This document shows, piece by piece, positions 9,823 to 18,436 of a stretch of DNA of 39,095 bases (position 1 is the first letter of the stretch; each line of letters starts with the position of its first letter). The notes under the pieces were generated by a model, which ran no database searches, was not told the DNA's origin, and saw only the letters and a list, made by a program, of their open reading frames with translations. This DNA is from Parafilimonas sp. GTDB lineage: Bacteria > Bacteroidota > Bacteroidia > Chitinophagales > Chitinophagaceae. The stretch lies in assembly GCA_017856455.1 (NCBI GenBank), contig JAFMEZ010000018.1, forward strand, positions 1-39,095. The letters run 5' to 3'. The position numbers were made by a program, and so were the translations under genes.

Positions 9823-10150
9823 ATTTTATCCCATAATTATTTTTTCGCAACCATGCCTGGGCCTTTTCCCTTTGATCTCCCTGCAAAATGATTTCGCCAT
9901 CTTTAGCCGAACCTCCAGTTCCACAATGATTCCTAAGTTTCTTTCCCAATTCCTCTAAATCATCGTCTTTCCCGATAAATCCAAGTACAACTGTTACAGT
10001 TTTACCTGCCCGATGTTTGGTTTCAAGTATAACCTTTAACTTTTGTTCATTTGGTTTTAAGGTTACCAACTCTTCCCCTTCTTCATTCATTTGAAAATTG
10101 GGATCAGTGCTATATACAAATGCAGATCCAGATTTATTTTTCTTTGACAT
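9821..10150 (-). CDS. yciH: YciH/SUI1-family translation factor
   Basis: This 109-residue protein belongs to the SUI1/eIF1 family. Bacterial YciH is thought to act on the initiating ribosome, but its physiological role is not settled. The SUI1 fold occupies roughly residues 30-109: a KLKVILETKHRAGKTVTVV strand pair, the GFIGKDDDLEELGKKLR helix, and the conserved HCGTGGSAKDGEIILQGD segment. The N-terminal 30 residues are a polar extension. It stands alone on the minus strand, convergent with the gyrB transcript and divergent from gpmI, with 64 bases between the two start codons. No TAnnTTTG element was found in front of it. Family assignment is secure. Confidence 0.94.
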   Translation of the reverse strand: MSKKNKSGSAFVYSTDPNFQMNEEGEELVTLKPNEQKLKVILETKHRAGKTVTVVLGFIGKDDDLEELGKKLRNHCGTGGSAKDGEIILQGDQREKAQAWLRKNNYGIK

Positions 10151-10202
10151 CAGCTAATGATTGTAGGAACGTTTTCTGAAATGAATATACATGTAAATAA
10201 AG

Positions 10203-10210
10203 TAAATTTG
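10203..10210 (+). promoter_or_regulatory. -7 promoter element (TAAATTTG) of gpmI, predicts a leaderless mRNA
   Basis: TAAATTTG is an exact match to TAnnTTTG and is followed by only four bases (TATT) before the gpmI ATG at 10215. With the start of transcription about four bases past the element, the mRNA would begin at the start codon. No clear -33 element is visible. Confidence 0.6.
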
Positions 10211-10214
10211 TATT

Positions 10215-11747
10215 ATGAAAAATAGAAAATCTATACTTATCATAATGGATGGCTGGGGCAAAGGCGAAGTTCGTTCGAGCGATGCTATTCAACACGCAAA
10301 AGTGCCATTTGTACAATCACTTTATAATACATATCCAAATACAACACTTACCACCTGTGGTGAATTGGTTGGACTGCCAGAAGGTCAAATGGGCAATAGT
10401 GAAGTTGGACATTTAAATCTAGGAGCAGGGAGAATTGTTTATCAGGAATTACAAAGAATCAATGTAGCCATCAAGAATGGATCGTTTCAAAAAAATGAAA
10501 CACTCCTTGCTTCCATACACTATGCAAAAAAGAATAATAAGAAATTACATTTACTCGGACTCGTCAGTGATGGAGGTGTACACTCCCATACGAATCATTT
10601 GAAAGCATTAGTAGATGTTTGTAAAAACGAGGGACTCAGCAATGTCTTCATTCATGCATTCACAGATGGTAGAGATACTGATCCCAAAAGTGGATTAGGA
10701 TTTATTCAAGACCTGGAAAATCACATTACGAATTCAACAGGTAAAATAGCAAGTATCATCGGAAGATATTATGCAATGGACAGGGACAAGCGATGGGAAA
10801 GAGTTCAACTTGCTTATGAAGCAATGGTGAAAGGTATCGGCAAAAAAGCAAAGCATTCAGTGGATGCAATAAAAGCAGCATATGCTGAGGAAATAACTGA
10901 CGAATTTATTAAACCTGTCATTCTAATAGATAACGATGATCTTCCACTTGCAACGATTGAGAATGGAGACGCGGTGATTTGTTTTAATTTCAGAACCGAT
11001 CGATGCAGAGAAATCACCGAAGTACTTACTCAAAAAGACTTTCAGGAATTCAACATGCATAAATTGAACCTGGAGTACACCACCATGACTGAATACGACA
11101 GCACTTTCAAACATGTGCATGTTGTTTTCAACAATGATAACTTAACACATACTTTAGGCGAAGTATTGGAACAACACGGTAAAAAACAAATAAGAATTGC
11201 TGAAACAGAAAAATACCCACATGTTACGTTCTTTTTTAGCGGAGGAAGAGAAGTGCCTTTTGAAGGAGAAAAAAGAATCATGGCTGCATCCCCTAAGGTA
11301 GCAACGTATGATTTGCAACCTGAGATGAGTGCTTTTGAACTTACTGATAAAATCATACCAGAAATTCAACAACAAACAGCAGACTTTATTTGCCTGAATT
11401 ATGCCAATGCAGATATGGTCGGACATACAGGCATTTGGGAAGCAGCAGTTAAAGCGGTTGAAACGGTTGATCAATGTGTTAAAAAAGTTGTTGACGCTTG
11501 TTTAGAAAACGGCTACACCGTATTTCTTACTGCAGATCATGGAAATGCAGACTTCATGAAAAATGAAGATGGAAGTCCCAACACTGCACATACCCTCAAC
11601 CCAGTCCCATTATTCATCATAGATAAGGAATGGCGAGGAAAAATCAAAGCAGGAAAACTAGGTGATATCGCTCCAACAATTTTGACTTTTATGGGAATCC
11701 CAATCCCTGCTGAAATGACTGGGGAAGTACTAATAGAAAATGTCTAA
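10215..11747 (+). CDS. gpmI: 2,3-bisphosphoglycerate-independent phosphoglycerate mutase
   Basis: GpmI interconverts 3- and 2-phosphoglycerate in glycolysis and gluconeogenesis with two Mn ions. The 510-residue product has the usual length. The metal-binding MDGWGKGE (Asp12) opens the phosphatase domain, the phospho-accepting Ser62 lies in MGNSEVGH, and the transferase domain shows DGRDTDP and IGRYYAMDRDKRWER. The C-terminal phosphatase part has NYANADMVGHTG and TADHGNAD, whose Asp and His residues complete the metal sites. The stop codon overlaps the start of the next gene by 8 bases, so transcription and probably translation are coupled to a downstream envelope gene pair. Confidence 0.97.
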   Translation: MKNRKSILIIMDGWGKGEVRSSDAIQHAKVPFVQSLYNTYPNTTLTTCGELVGLPEGQMGNSEVGHLNLGAGRIVYQELQRINVAIKNGSFQKNETLLASIHYAKKNNKKLHLLGLVSDGGVHSHTNHLKALVDVCKNEGLSNVFIHAFTDGRDTDPKSGLGFIQDLENHITNSTGKIASIIGRYYAMDRDKRWERVQLAYEAMVKGIGKKAKHSVDAIKAAYAEEITDEFIKPVILIDNDDLPLATIENGDAVICFNFRTDRCREITEVLTQKDFQEFNMHKLNLEYTTMTEYDSTFKHVHVVFNNDNLTHTLGEVLEQHGKKQIRIAETEKYPHVTFFFSGGREVPFEGEKRIMAASPKVATYDLQPEMSAFELTDKIIPEIQQQTADFICLNYANADMVGHTGIWEAAVKAVETVDQCVKKVVDACLENGYTVFLTADHGNADFMKNEDGSPNTAHTLNPVPLFIIDKEWRGKIKAGKLGDIAPTILTFMGIPIPAEMTGEVLIENV

Positions 11748-12249
11748 GCTTAAAAGACATATAGCAATTGCATTAACAATTTTGATGATCTCTCCATCAA
11801 TCATTTCTGTTTTTTCATTTTCATATATACAATGGATCAAACATGAAATGAAGGAAAAGCTGGAGTCATCCAATCTACAAGCAATTACACTGAACAACAA
11901 AGACATAATATGGTACGAGCAGGAAAAAGAAATCATCATCAATGGTTCACTCTTTGATATCAAGAGCTATACCATAAATAACGACAAGACAACTTTCATT
12001 GGAATTTTTGATAAGGAAGAATCAAAAATGTCTGTTTTTGCGGAAAAATTAGTGAGTAAGACACCAGCACATAAACATTTAGCAGAGATTGGATCTTTTT
12101 TCCAATTAATTCAATTTTTTAATCCTTCAATGTTCACTTTCCAACCTTTAATACCAATTGAATCAGTTCAATATTCTGCTGATAAAACATTTATCGCTAC
12201 TCATTTCAATATTGTTCCTACTCCCCCACCAAACATCTGTTTAAGCTGA
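11740..12249 (+). CDS. Small membrane-anchored or exported protein of unknown function, partner of the next TonB-dependent receptor
   Basis: The 169-residue product starts with a hydrophobic stretch (about residues 8-30) that is a signal anchor or signal peptide. A middle part around IIWYEQEKEIIINGSLFDI, then FIGIFDKEESKM, resembles short exported Bacteroidota proteins encoded just before TonB-dependent receptors, which carry a 'ngk.yDV...D.kEe' pattern and a proline-rich end. The C-terminus is PTPPPNICLS. It overlaps gpmI by 8 bases and is followed after 29 bases by the receptor gene, so it probably works with that receptor. I recognise the general pattern only; no biochemical function can be assigned. 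Confidence 0.75.
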   Translation: MSKLKRHIAIALTILMISPSIISVFSFSYIQWIKHEMKEKLESSNLQAITLNNKDIIWYEQEKEIIINGSLFDIKSYTINNDKTTFIGIFDKEESKMSVFAEKLVSKTPAHKHLAEIGSFFQLIQFFNPSMFTFQPLIPIESVQYSADKTFIATHFNIVPTPPPNICLS

Positions 12250-12278
12250 GAAAAAGATTCATCACTTAAACAATTAAA

Positions 12279-14579
12279 ATGAGGAATAAATTTATTTCAA
12301 TGCTGTTAACAGCATTGTTCATCTGTGCATATACAAACGCACAGCAATCAAAGGATAGTTCTGAATTTTCAAAAGAACTCGAAGAGGTTATCATTTCTGG
12401 AAGCAAGTTTGCAGAGAAAAAGAAAAATATTGTACAACGTATTGATATTATCAATGCAAAAACAATTGAGAAAAATAACACACAAAATATGGGCGATTTA
12501 CTTGCCTCAACAGGCAATGTATTTGTCCAAAAAAGTCAGCAAGGTGGAAGCAGCCCTGTGATAAGAGGATTTGAAGCCAGCAGAGTTTTATTAATTGTAG
12601 ATGGTGTTCGCATGAACAATCTGATCTACAGGTCCGGACACTTACAAAACGTCATTACCGTTGATCAAAATATTCTGGAAAGAGTAGAAGTCTTAAACGG
12701 CCCGGCATCAACCCTGTATGGAAGCGATGCACTTGGCGGTGCGATTCACATGATTTCACAAAAACCGTTGTTATCAAGCACAGAAAAAAACAAGTTGATT
12801 AAAACAAATGCATTTGCCAGGTATTCAACAGCAAATAAAGAAAAGTCGATTCATGCGGACCTTAACATAGGAGGAAAGCGTTTTGCCTCATTAACAAGTA
12901 TAACGTTAAGTGATTTTGGAGATGTAAGGATGGGATCGGTTGACAAGAAAGGATTTGAAAATTTTGGAATAAGACCACTCTATATTCAACCCTATACTGC
13001 TAATACCCCCTATGATACTATTTTAAAAAACAACAATGACCGAATCCAGAAGTATTCAGGTTACAGTCAATTGGATGTAACGCAAAAATTTCTCCTTCAA
13101 CAAAATGAATTTATTAATCATAGTCTCAATATTCAACTTTCTACATCATCAAATGTGCCTAGGTATGATAGATTACAAGATATTAAGAACCTCACCTTAA
13201 GGTTTGCCTCATGGTATTATGGCCCACAAAACAGAAAACTTATCTCTTATCAACTCAGTATAAAATCTAAAAAAGGACCATTTGATGAATACAGGGCAAC
13301 TGCAAGTTATCAAGATATTGAAGAGAGCAGGATTACAAGGGAATACAAAAAGTATGACAGACTTGATTCCAGGTTTGAACGAGTGAAAGTAGCAGGGCTC
13401 ATCATTGATGCATTAAAAAAATTCAAAAAAGATGAGATAACAACTGGTGTCGATATTCAATTAAATGATTTAACGTCAACAGCAACCAGAACCAACATGA
13501 TCACAAATGCGATCAGCAAACTTGATACAAGATACCCTGATGGGAAAAACAAGATGAACTATGCTGCGATTTACGCTCAACACATTCACAAATTCGCAAA
13601 TAATAAGTTGATTTTGAACGAAGGACTAAGACTGCAGATGGTTTCATTGCATTCAAGCATTATTGATAACACATTTTTTTCATTGCCTATTACTGATGCA
13701 CATCAAAATAATAGTGCAATTACCGGAAATATTGGATTTGCCTATAATCCCTCCAAAATCACTTCAATAAAACTGGGTTATGCAAGTGGATTCAGAGCGC
13801 CAAATATTGATGATCTCAGTAAAGTTTTTGAATCCAACACAGCAGCAAGGCAGGTGGTGATACCCAATACTGAGATAAAACCAGAATATACCAGTAGCAT
13901 TGACATGACGCTTTCACAAAAAATTAGTCCTTATATAGAAATTCAAGGATCGATATTCTACACTCATTTTTATAATGCAATCGTAAAAGCTCCTTTTACA
14001 TTGAATGGACTTGATTCAATTGATTATAATGGAATTAAAGCACGAGTTATGGCCAATCAAAATATCAATACTGCTAAAATCTTAGGAGCCAATCTAATGC
14101 TCGATATTAAATTAAGTAACCGCATGACATTCAATGGTACTTTCAATACCATCAATGGTAATTTTAAACTTGACCCAAATAAATCTGCAACAGTATATGA
14201 AAAACAAGTAGATGGAAACTATACATTGGTTACTAAAAATGTAAAATCAAAACCCCTTGATCATATTCCGCCTAATTATGGAAGATTATCATTGAATTAT
14301 ACAAATGATAAATACTATGCAGAATTTTTTATGATGTTCAATGGTTGGAAAAGATTAGACAAGTATAATCCAGATGGAGAAGACAATGCACAATATGCTA
14401 CATCAAAAGGCACTCCCTCGTGGAAAACCCTCAATCTGAGGATGGGATACAGCATCAATCCTCATTTTAAAATACAGGCAGCTTTGGAAAATATTTTTGA
14501 TATTAACTACAGGTATTTTGCCTCTGGATTTTCTGCACCCGGAAGAAACTTGCTGATCACTTTAAGAACAGCATTGTAA
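12279..14579 (+). CDS. TonB-dependent receptor, heme/hemoglobin-receptor-like
   Basis: The 766-residue protein has a signal peptide ending in TNAQ near residue 22, a TonB-box-like LEEVIISGSKF, and a plug domain with SPVIRGFEASRVLLIVDGV, then RSGHLQNVITVD, LERVEVLNGPASTLYGSDAL and a GGAIHMIS turn. The long barrel has the GYASGFRAPNIDDLSKVFE motif and a C-terminal strand ending in TLRTAL. The plug wording is closest to heme/hemoglobin and transferrin-type receptors, so an iron or heme ligand is the best guess, but the substrate is not proven. It lacks a carboxypeptidase-regulatory domain. It is the last gene of the gpmI transcript, preceded by its small exported partner. A short AT-rich hairpin (14583-14599) follows. 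Confidence 0.9.
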   Translation: MRNKFISMLLTALFICAYTNAQQSKDSSEFSKELEEVIISGSKFAEKKKNIVQRIDIINAKTIEKNNTQNMGDLLASTGNVFVQKSQQGGSSPVIRGFEASRVLLIVDGVRMNNLIYRSGHLQNVITVDQNILERVEVLNGPASTLYGSDALGGAIHMISQKPLLSSTEKNKLIKTNAFARYSTANKEKSIHADLNIGGKRFASLTSITLSDFGDVRMGSVDKKGFENFGIRPLYIQPYTANTPYDTILKNNNDRIQKYSGYSQLDVTQKFLLQQNEFINHSLNIQLSTSSNVPRYDRLQDIKNLTLRFASWYYGPQNRKLISYQLSIKSKKGPFDEYRATASYQDIEESRITREYKKYDRLDSRFERVKVAGLIIDALKKFKKDEITTGVDIQLNDLTSTATRTNMITNAISKLDTRYPDGKNKMNYAAIYAQHIHKFANNKLILNEGLRLQMVSLHSSIIDNTFFSLPITDAHQNNSAITGNIGFAYNPSKITSIKLGYASGFRAPNIDDLSKVFESNTAARQVVIPNTEIKPEYTSSIDMTLSQKISPYIEIQGSIFYTHFYNAIVKAPFTLNGLDSIDYNGIKARVMANQNINTAKILGANLMLDIKLSNRMTFNGTFNTINGNFKLDPNKSATVYEKQVDGNYTLVTKNVKSKPLDHIPPNYGRLSLNYTNDKYYAEFFMMFNGWKRLDKYNPDGEDNAQYATSKGTPSWKTLNLRMGYSINPHFKIQAALENIFDINYRYFASGFSAPGRNLLITLRTAL

Positions 14580-14669
14580 ACCAATCTTTTATAAAGATTC
14601 CGGGGAAGCATTCTCGGGGTTTTACTTCTTCGAAAAAAGTCTTACATTCAGTATACGAATTCAGGATGT

Positions 14670-15248
14670 ATGACAGAGGAAGTATTACTTCGAGGCTGCC
14701 AACAAAGAGACCCCATAGCACAACAAGAACTGTATCAACGATTCAGTCCAAAGATGTTGACGGTTTGCTATCGCTATGCAAAATCAAGAGAAGATGCAGA
14801 GGATATGCTTCAAGAGGGCTTCATCAAAATATTCACACAAATCAATCAATTTGAACAAAAAGGTTCTCTTGAAGGATGGATACTCAGAACTGTAATACAT
14901 ACATGCATCAACCATTTAAAAAAATATAAAAAGTTCAATGAAAATGTTGATCTATTGCATGCAGGTAATTTAACAAGCAATGAAGACTATCTGCCTGGCC
15001 TGCTTCAGGCGAAACAAATCATAGAATGTATCAGACAACTTCCTGTTGGCTATCGGACTGTGTTAAACTTATATGCAATTGAGGGATACTCACATAGAGA
15101 AATAGGAAAATTGCTTGATATTGAGGAAAGCACCAGCAGATCTCAATACACCAGAGCAAAAATGATGTTAGAAGAAATTTTGATAAGAAAAAATATACTC
15201 CATCAAAAACAAGAGCAAAAAAAGTGGCTTGTACCAGTTGGAAATTAA
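14670..15248 (+). CDS. ECF-type RNA polymerase sigma-70 factor
   Basis: The 192-residue protein has the two-domain form of extracytoplasmic-function sigma factors. Region 2 spans about residues 15-80 with QELYQRFSPKMLTVCYRY, SREDAEDMLQEGFIKIF and the WILRTVIHTCINHLK helix. Region 4 spans about 120-175 with LPVGYRTVLNLYAIEGYSHR and the recognition helix ending in STSRSQYTRAKMML. The ATG at 14670 is used; an overlapping ATG at 14666 is out of frame. The next gene, 30 bases on, begins with an anti-sigma-like N-terminus and a membrane span, which fits a sigma/regulator pair. The target genes are not visible. No promoter consensus was seen in the 90 bases upstream. Confidence 0.95.
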   Translation: MTEEVLLRGCQQRDPIAQQELYQRFSPKMLTVCYRYAKSREDAEDMLQEGFIKIFTQINQFEQKGSLEGWILRTVIHTCINHLKKYKKFNENVDLLHAGNLTSNEDYLPGLLQAKQIIECIRQLPVGYRTVLNLYAIEGYSHREIGKLLDIEESTSRSQYTRAKMMLEEILIRKNILHQKQEQKKWLVPVGN

Positions 15249-15278
15249 TTGTAGTGACGACTGCAAACTGATGTGAAC

Positions 15279-16538
15279 ATGAGAAGGTATAATATAGATG
15301 AGTTAGAGGAATTATTGAAGGATAAAAGCGATCAATATTTAATGTATCCTTCTGATCGGGTATGGAAAAATATTCAAAAAAATATCCAGCCCAATCAGAC
15401 GTTCACTATTGTATCCGCTTTCGTTGTATTTCTTTTAGCTGCTGGATTCTCTGTATTGCTCAACGAACAAAAAATATCCAAATACACTCCCCCATCTGGT
15501 CAACTGGCCTATCAATTAACTGAAAATAATTGGAAAACAGATTTGCCACTAGTGGAGATAACAGGACGCATAAGCAACAGGAACATATCTAATCGTAACG
15601 AAATTCAATCTTTCCGTAGCGCTATACCTTCAATTCAATCTGAAGAATCAATTTTTACAGAACACCCCTTACAATTACCAGTTCTTCCTAAAATTGAACT
15701 GACTAAAAATTTATTAGTAGAAAGAAATATTCGAATAAAAAATAAAAGACCTGGATTTATTGAAAGCATTTCAAATGTCATTGAAAAAGCCAAACAAATT
15801 GGAAAACAAGCCAAATGGCAGATTTATTTTGGTCCAAATATTGGATATAGAGCTCTCAATGGATATTCTTCAACCACAAATTATCTATATAATTCATACG
15901 CATACAGTACCAATTCTTTATTCGCAAGAAACGTAAAGGATGCTGTAATCCATAAACCAGCCGTTGGATTTATGGTTGGAGCAGCACTCCGTTATCCAAT
16001 TTCAAAAAATATCACTATTCAAGCTGGCCTCCAGGCCAACTATCATCGATATCAAATTGAAGCATCCCGTGGCTTACCAGAAATTGCAACTTACGGAATG
16101 AATAATTTAGGATTTGGAGCATATCCCATCAATGCAGTATCTAATTATGTAAATGGTAATAACTACACCGCAGGTGTTAGCCTTAGCAATGAAAGATTCA
16201 TGATATCAATGCCTATTGGATTTGATTATAAAGTCATAGGTAGCAAGAAACTAAATTTTTCAATAGCATCAACCATACAACCAACCTATATCCTTAATAG
16301 TTCAGCTTACTTGATCTCAACGAATCTTAGGAATTATGCCAAAGCACCAAATCTGAACAGGAGATGGAATATCAACACTGGACTTGAAGCAAACATAAAC
16401 TTTGAAAAAGGGAATTATAAATGGACAGTTGGCCCTCAGCTCAGGTATCAATTGCTGCATAGCTTCACAGAGAAATATCCCATCAAAGAGAACCTCTATG
16501 ATATTGGCCTCAGAGTCGGTATAATGAAAACTTTCTAA
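15279..16538 (+). CDS. Single-pass membrane protein with anti-sigma-like N-terminus and outer-membrane barrel-like C-terminus
   Basis: The 419-residue product has three parts. Residues 1-41 are cytoplasm-like, with NIDELEELLKDKSDQYLMYP and SDRVWKNIQK; a 'P.D.VW..I' motif recurs in Bacteroidota proteins encoded after ECF sigma factors. Residues 42-61 form one hydrophobic span. After a polar linker, residues from about 179 onward alternate like an outer-membrane beta-barrel (WQIYFGPNIGYRAL, KPAVGFMVGAALRYPISKN, GVSLSNERFMISMPIGF) and end with an aromatic residue (KTF). The start used is ATG 15279; a GTG two codons upstream is possible. The gene follows the sigma factor after 30 bases. It may be an anti-sigma-type regulator, but direct sigma binding is inferred. 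Confidence 0.85.
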   Translation: MRRYNIDELEELLKDKSDQYLMYPSDRVWKNIQKNIQPNQTFTIVSAFVVFLLAAGFSVLLNEQKISKYTPPSGQLAYQLTENNWKTDLPLVEITGRISNRNISNRNEIQSFRSAIPSIQSEESIFTEHPLQLPVLPKIELTKNLLVERNIRIKNKRPGFIESISNVIEKAKQIGKQAKWQIYFGPNIGYRALNGYSSTTNYLYNSYAYSTNSLFARNVKDAVIHKPAVGFMVGAALRYPISKNITIQAGLQANYHRYQIEASRGLPEIATYGMNNLGFGAYPINAVSNYVNGNNYTAGVSLSNERFMISMPIGFDYKVIGSKKLNFSIASTIQPTYILNSSAYLISTNLRNYAKAPNLNRRWNINTGLEANINFEKGNYKWTVGPQLRYQLLHSFTEKYPIKENLYDIGLRVGIMKTF

Positions 16539-16564
16539 TTCTGTCATAAGTTAATTGCTGTCAT

Positions 16565-16572
16565 TAACTTTG
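16565..16572 (+). promoter_or_regulatory. -7 promoter element (TAACTTTG) of uvrC
   Basis: TAACTTTG matches TAnnTTTG exactly. It lies downstream of the first possible TTG of the uvrC frame (16555) and 15 bases upstream of the in-frame TTG at 16588, so if it is used the longer reading frame cannot be translated from this promoter. Confidence 0.6.
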
Positions 16573-16587
16573 CATCCGATTCACACA

Positions 16588-18387
16588 TTGGATAGAAATA
16601 CATTTATATCAATTCAGCAGACCCTCCCAAATGAGCCTGGCATCTATAAGTATTATGCTGCCAATGGAAAACTGATATATATAGGCAAAGCAAAACAGTT
16701 AAGAAAGAGAGTAAGTTCATATTTTACTGCAAAAGATCAAACCCTCAAAACAAAAGAGCTGGTCAGGCAAATCAAAAAAATTGATTTTACAATAGTGCCG
16801 TCAGAACACGATGCGTTATTGCTTGAAAATGCTTTAATCAAGCAGTTTAAACCACGTTTTAATATTGAATTAAAAGATGACAAAACCTACCCGTTTATTG
16901 TAATCAAAAATGAACCATTTCCAAGGGTTTTTTTAACAAGAAGAAAGATCAATGACGGATCAATTTATTTCGGTCCATATACTTCCATTCATGTTGTACG
17001 TGATTTATTGGAGCTGATTAAACAAACTATTCCACTAAGAACATGTCATTTGAATTTATCTGATGCAGCAATTCAGAAAAAGAAATATAAAGTATGCCTT
17101 GAATATCACCTTGGCAATTGCAAAGCGCCATGCGTTTCAAATCAGAGTACTGAAGAGTATAGAACTGGCATTGATCAAGTAAAACATTTATTAAAAGGAA
17201 ACTTAAGCGGGATTATTCAAGATTATAAATCAGCGCAGAAACAACTTGTAGAAGCATTAAAATTTGAAAAAGCCGCATTGATTCAACACAAAATCAATGC
17301 TCTACAACAATACAAATCAAAATCGACTGTTGTCAGTACCCATATTGGTGACATGGATGTTTTTGCTTATGCTACTGAAGGTGATATTGTGATCATCAGC
17401 TTTCTTATAGTCAGAAATGGGACCATTATCAACTCAGGCACCTCTGCTTACAAGAATAAAGTAGATGATTCAATACAAGATATTCTATCCCAAGGAATTT
17501 TGCATTTTCAAGAGACACAACAAGATCACTCACAAACGATCATCCTACCCATTCCAATTGAATTTGGATTTGAAGATTTCAAAATTATCATTCCAAAATC
17601 TGGCGAGAAAAAAAAGCTGCTAGACATGGCTTTGACAAATGCCACCTACAGAGCTACTCAAATCAGAAAGAGAAAAATGCTCCATTTATCAGATGAGGCA
17701 TTTGATAAATATGAGCTATTGGAGAAAGTAAAATCAGATCTGAAACTCAGGGAAACTCCATCACATATTGAATGTTTCGATAACTCAAATTTTCATGGTG
17801 AATATCCCATCTCTGCCATGGTATGTTTCAAAGATGGCATCCCAAGTAAAAAAGATTATAGGTTCTATCATGTCAAAACCGTTCAAGGCATCAATGATTT
17901 TGCTACAATGAAGGAAGCAGTTCATCGACGTTATAATGGATTGATTAGAGATGGTATCCCATTTCCACAATTAGTAATAATTGATGGAGGTAAGGGTCAG
18001 CTTAATGCAGCAATGGAAGCAGTACAAGAACTTGGACTGGAAGGAAAAATGACCTTGATTGGATTAGCAAAAAATGTTGAAGAGGTATTTTTTTACGGCG
18101 ATCAGGAGTCACTCAAGTTACCTTATAACAGTGATGTACTACTCTTTATCAGGTCAATCAGAGACGAGGTTCATAACTATGGAATCAACCAACACAGGAA
18201 AACTAGAAGCAAAGGAACATTCAAAAATGTATTACTAGATATTGATGGGATTGGACCTAAAACTGCAGAAGAATTATTGATTCACTTTAAATCAGTTAAC
18301 AATATAAGAAAAGCAAGTATAGAGGATTTAAAAGAAAAGGTTGGAGAGAAGAAAGCACAAATCATTGCTGATTATTTCAGTAAATAA
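16588..18387 (+). CDS. uvrC: UvrABC excinuclease subunit C
   Basis: UvrC makes both incisions around DNA lesions after UvrAB damage recognition. From the TTG at 16588 the protein has 599 residues. The GIY-YIG nuclease domain starts at about residue 17 (PGIYKYYAANGKLIYIGKAK), followed by a cysteine-bearing linker (LEYHLGNCKAPC), a UVR-type helix around residues 200-240, the RNase-H-like 5' nuclease domain with HIECFDNSNFHGEYPISAMV and VIIDGGKGQLNAA, and C-terminal helix-hairpin-helix motifs (LLDIDGIGPKTAEELL). No in-frame ATG lies near the N-terminus. TTG 16588 gives the usual 16-17 residues before the first motif and lies after the promoter element, so it is preferred to TTG 16555. Confidence 0.95.
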   Translation: MDRNTFISIQQTLPNEPGIYKYYAANGKLIYIGKAKQLRKRVSSYFTAKDQTLKTKELVRQIKKIDFTIVPSEHDALLLENALIKQFKPRFNIELKDDKTYPFIVIKNEPFPRVFLTRRKINDGSIYFGPYTSIHVVRDLLELIKQTIPLRTCHLNLSDAAIQKKKYKVCLEYHLGNCKAPCVSNQSTEEYRTGIDQVKHLLKGNLSGIIQDYKSAQKQLVEALKFEKAALIQHKINALQQYKSKSTVVSTHIGDMDVFAYATEGDIVIISFLIVRNGTIINSGTSAYKNKVDDSIQDILSQGILHFQETQQDHSQTIILPIPIEFGFEDFKIIIPKSGEKKKLLDMALTNATYRATQIRKRKMLHLSDEAFDKYELLEKVKSDLKLRETPSHIECFDNSNFHGEYPISAMVCFKDGIPSKKDYRFYHVKTVQGINDFATMKEAVHRRYNGLIRDGIPFPQLVIIDGGKGQLNAAMEAVQELGLEGKMTLIGLAKNVEEVFFYGDQESLKLPYNSDVLLFIRSIRDEVHNYGINQHRKTRSKGTFKNVLLDIDGIGPKTAEELLIHFKSVNNIRKASIEDLKEKVGEKKAQIIADYFSK

Positions 18388-18421
18388 AAAAAGGGCAAAA
18401 TTTTAAATTCTGCCCTTTTTT
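18386..18421. terminator. Bidirectional terminator between uvrC and gldN
   Basis: GGGCA (18393-18397) pairs with TGCCC (18411-18415) around a 13-base A/T loop that can extend the stem; an A-run lies to the left and a T-run to the right. It serves uvrC on plus and the gldKLMN transcript on minus. Confidence 0.85.
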
Positions 18422-18436
18422 ATAGTCAAGCTTTTA

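Noticed and set aside
11042-11474. Two overlapping minus-strand open frames within gpmI
   Set aside because: Both are shadows of the catalytic region of a clear gpmI gene and have no motif of their own.
14583-14625. Terminator after the second TonB-dependent receptor
   Set aside because: AATCTTT-TAT-AAAGATT can pair but is not followed by a T-run, and the G-rich segments that follow are direct, not inverted, repeats; too weak to call.
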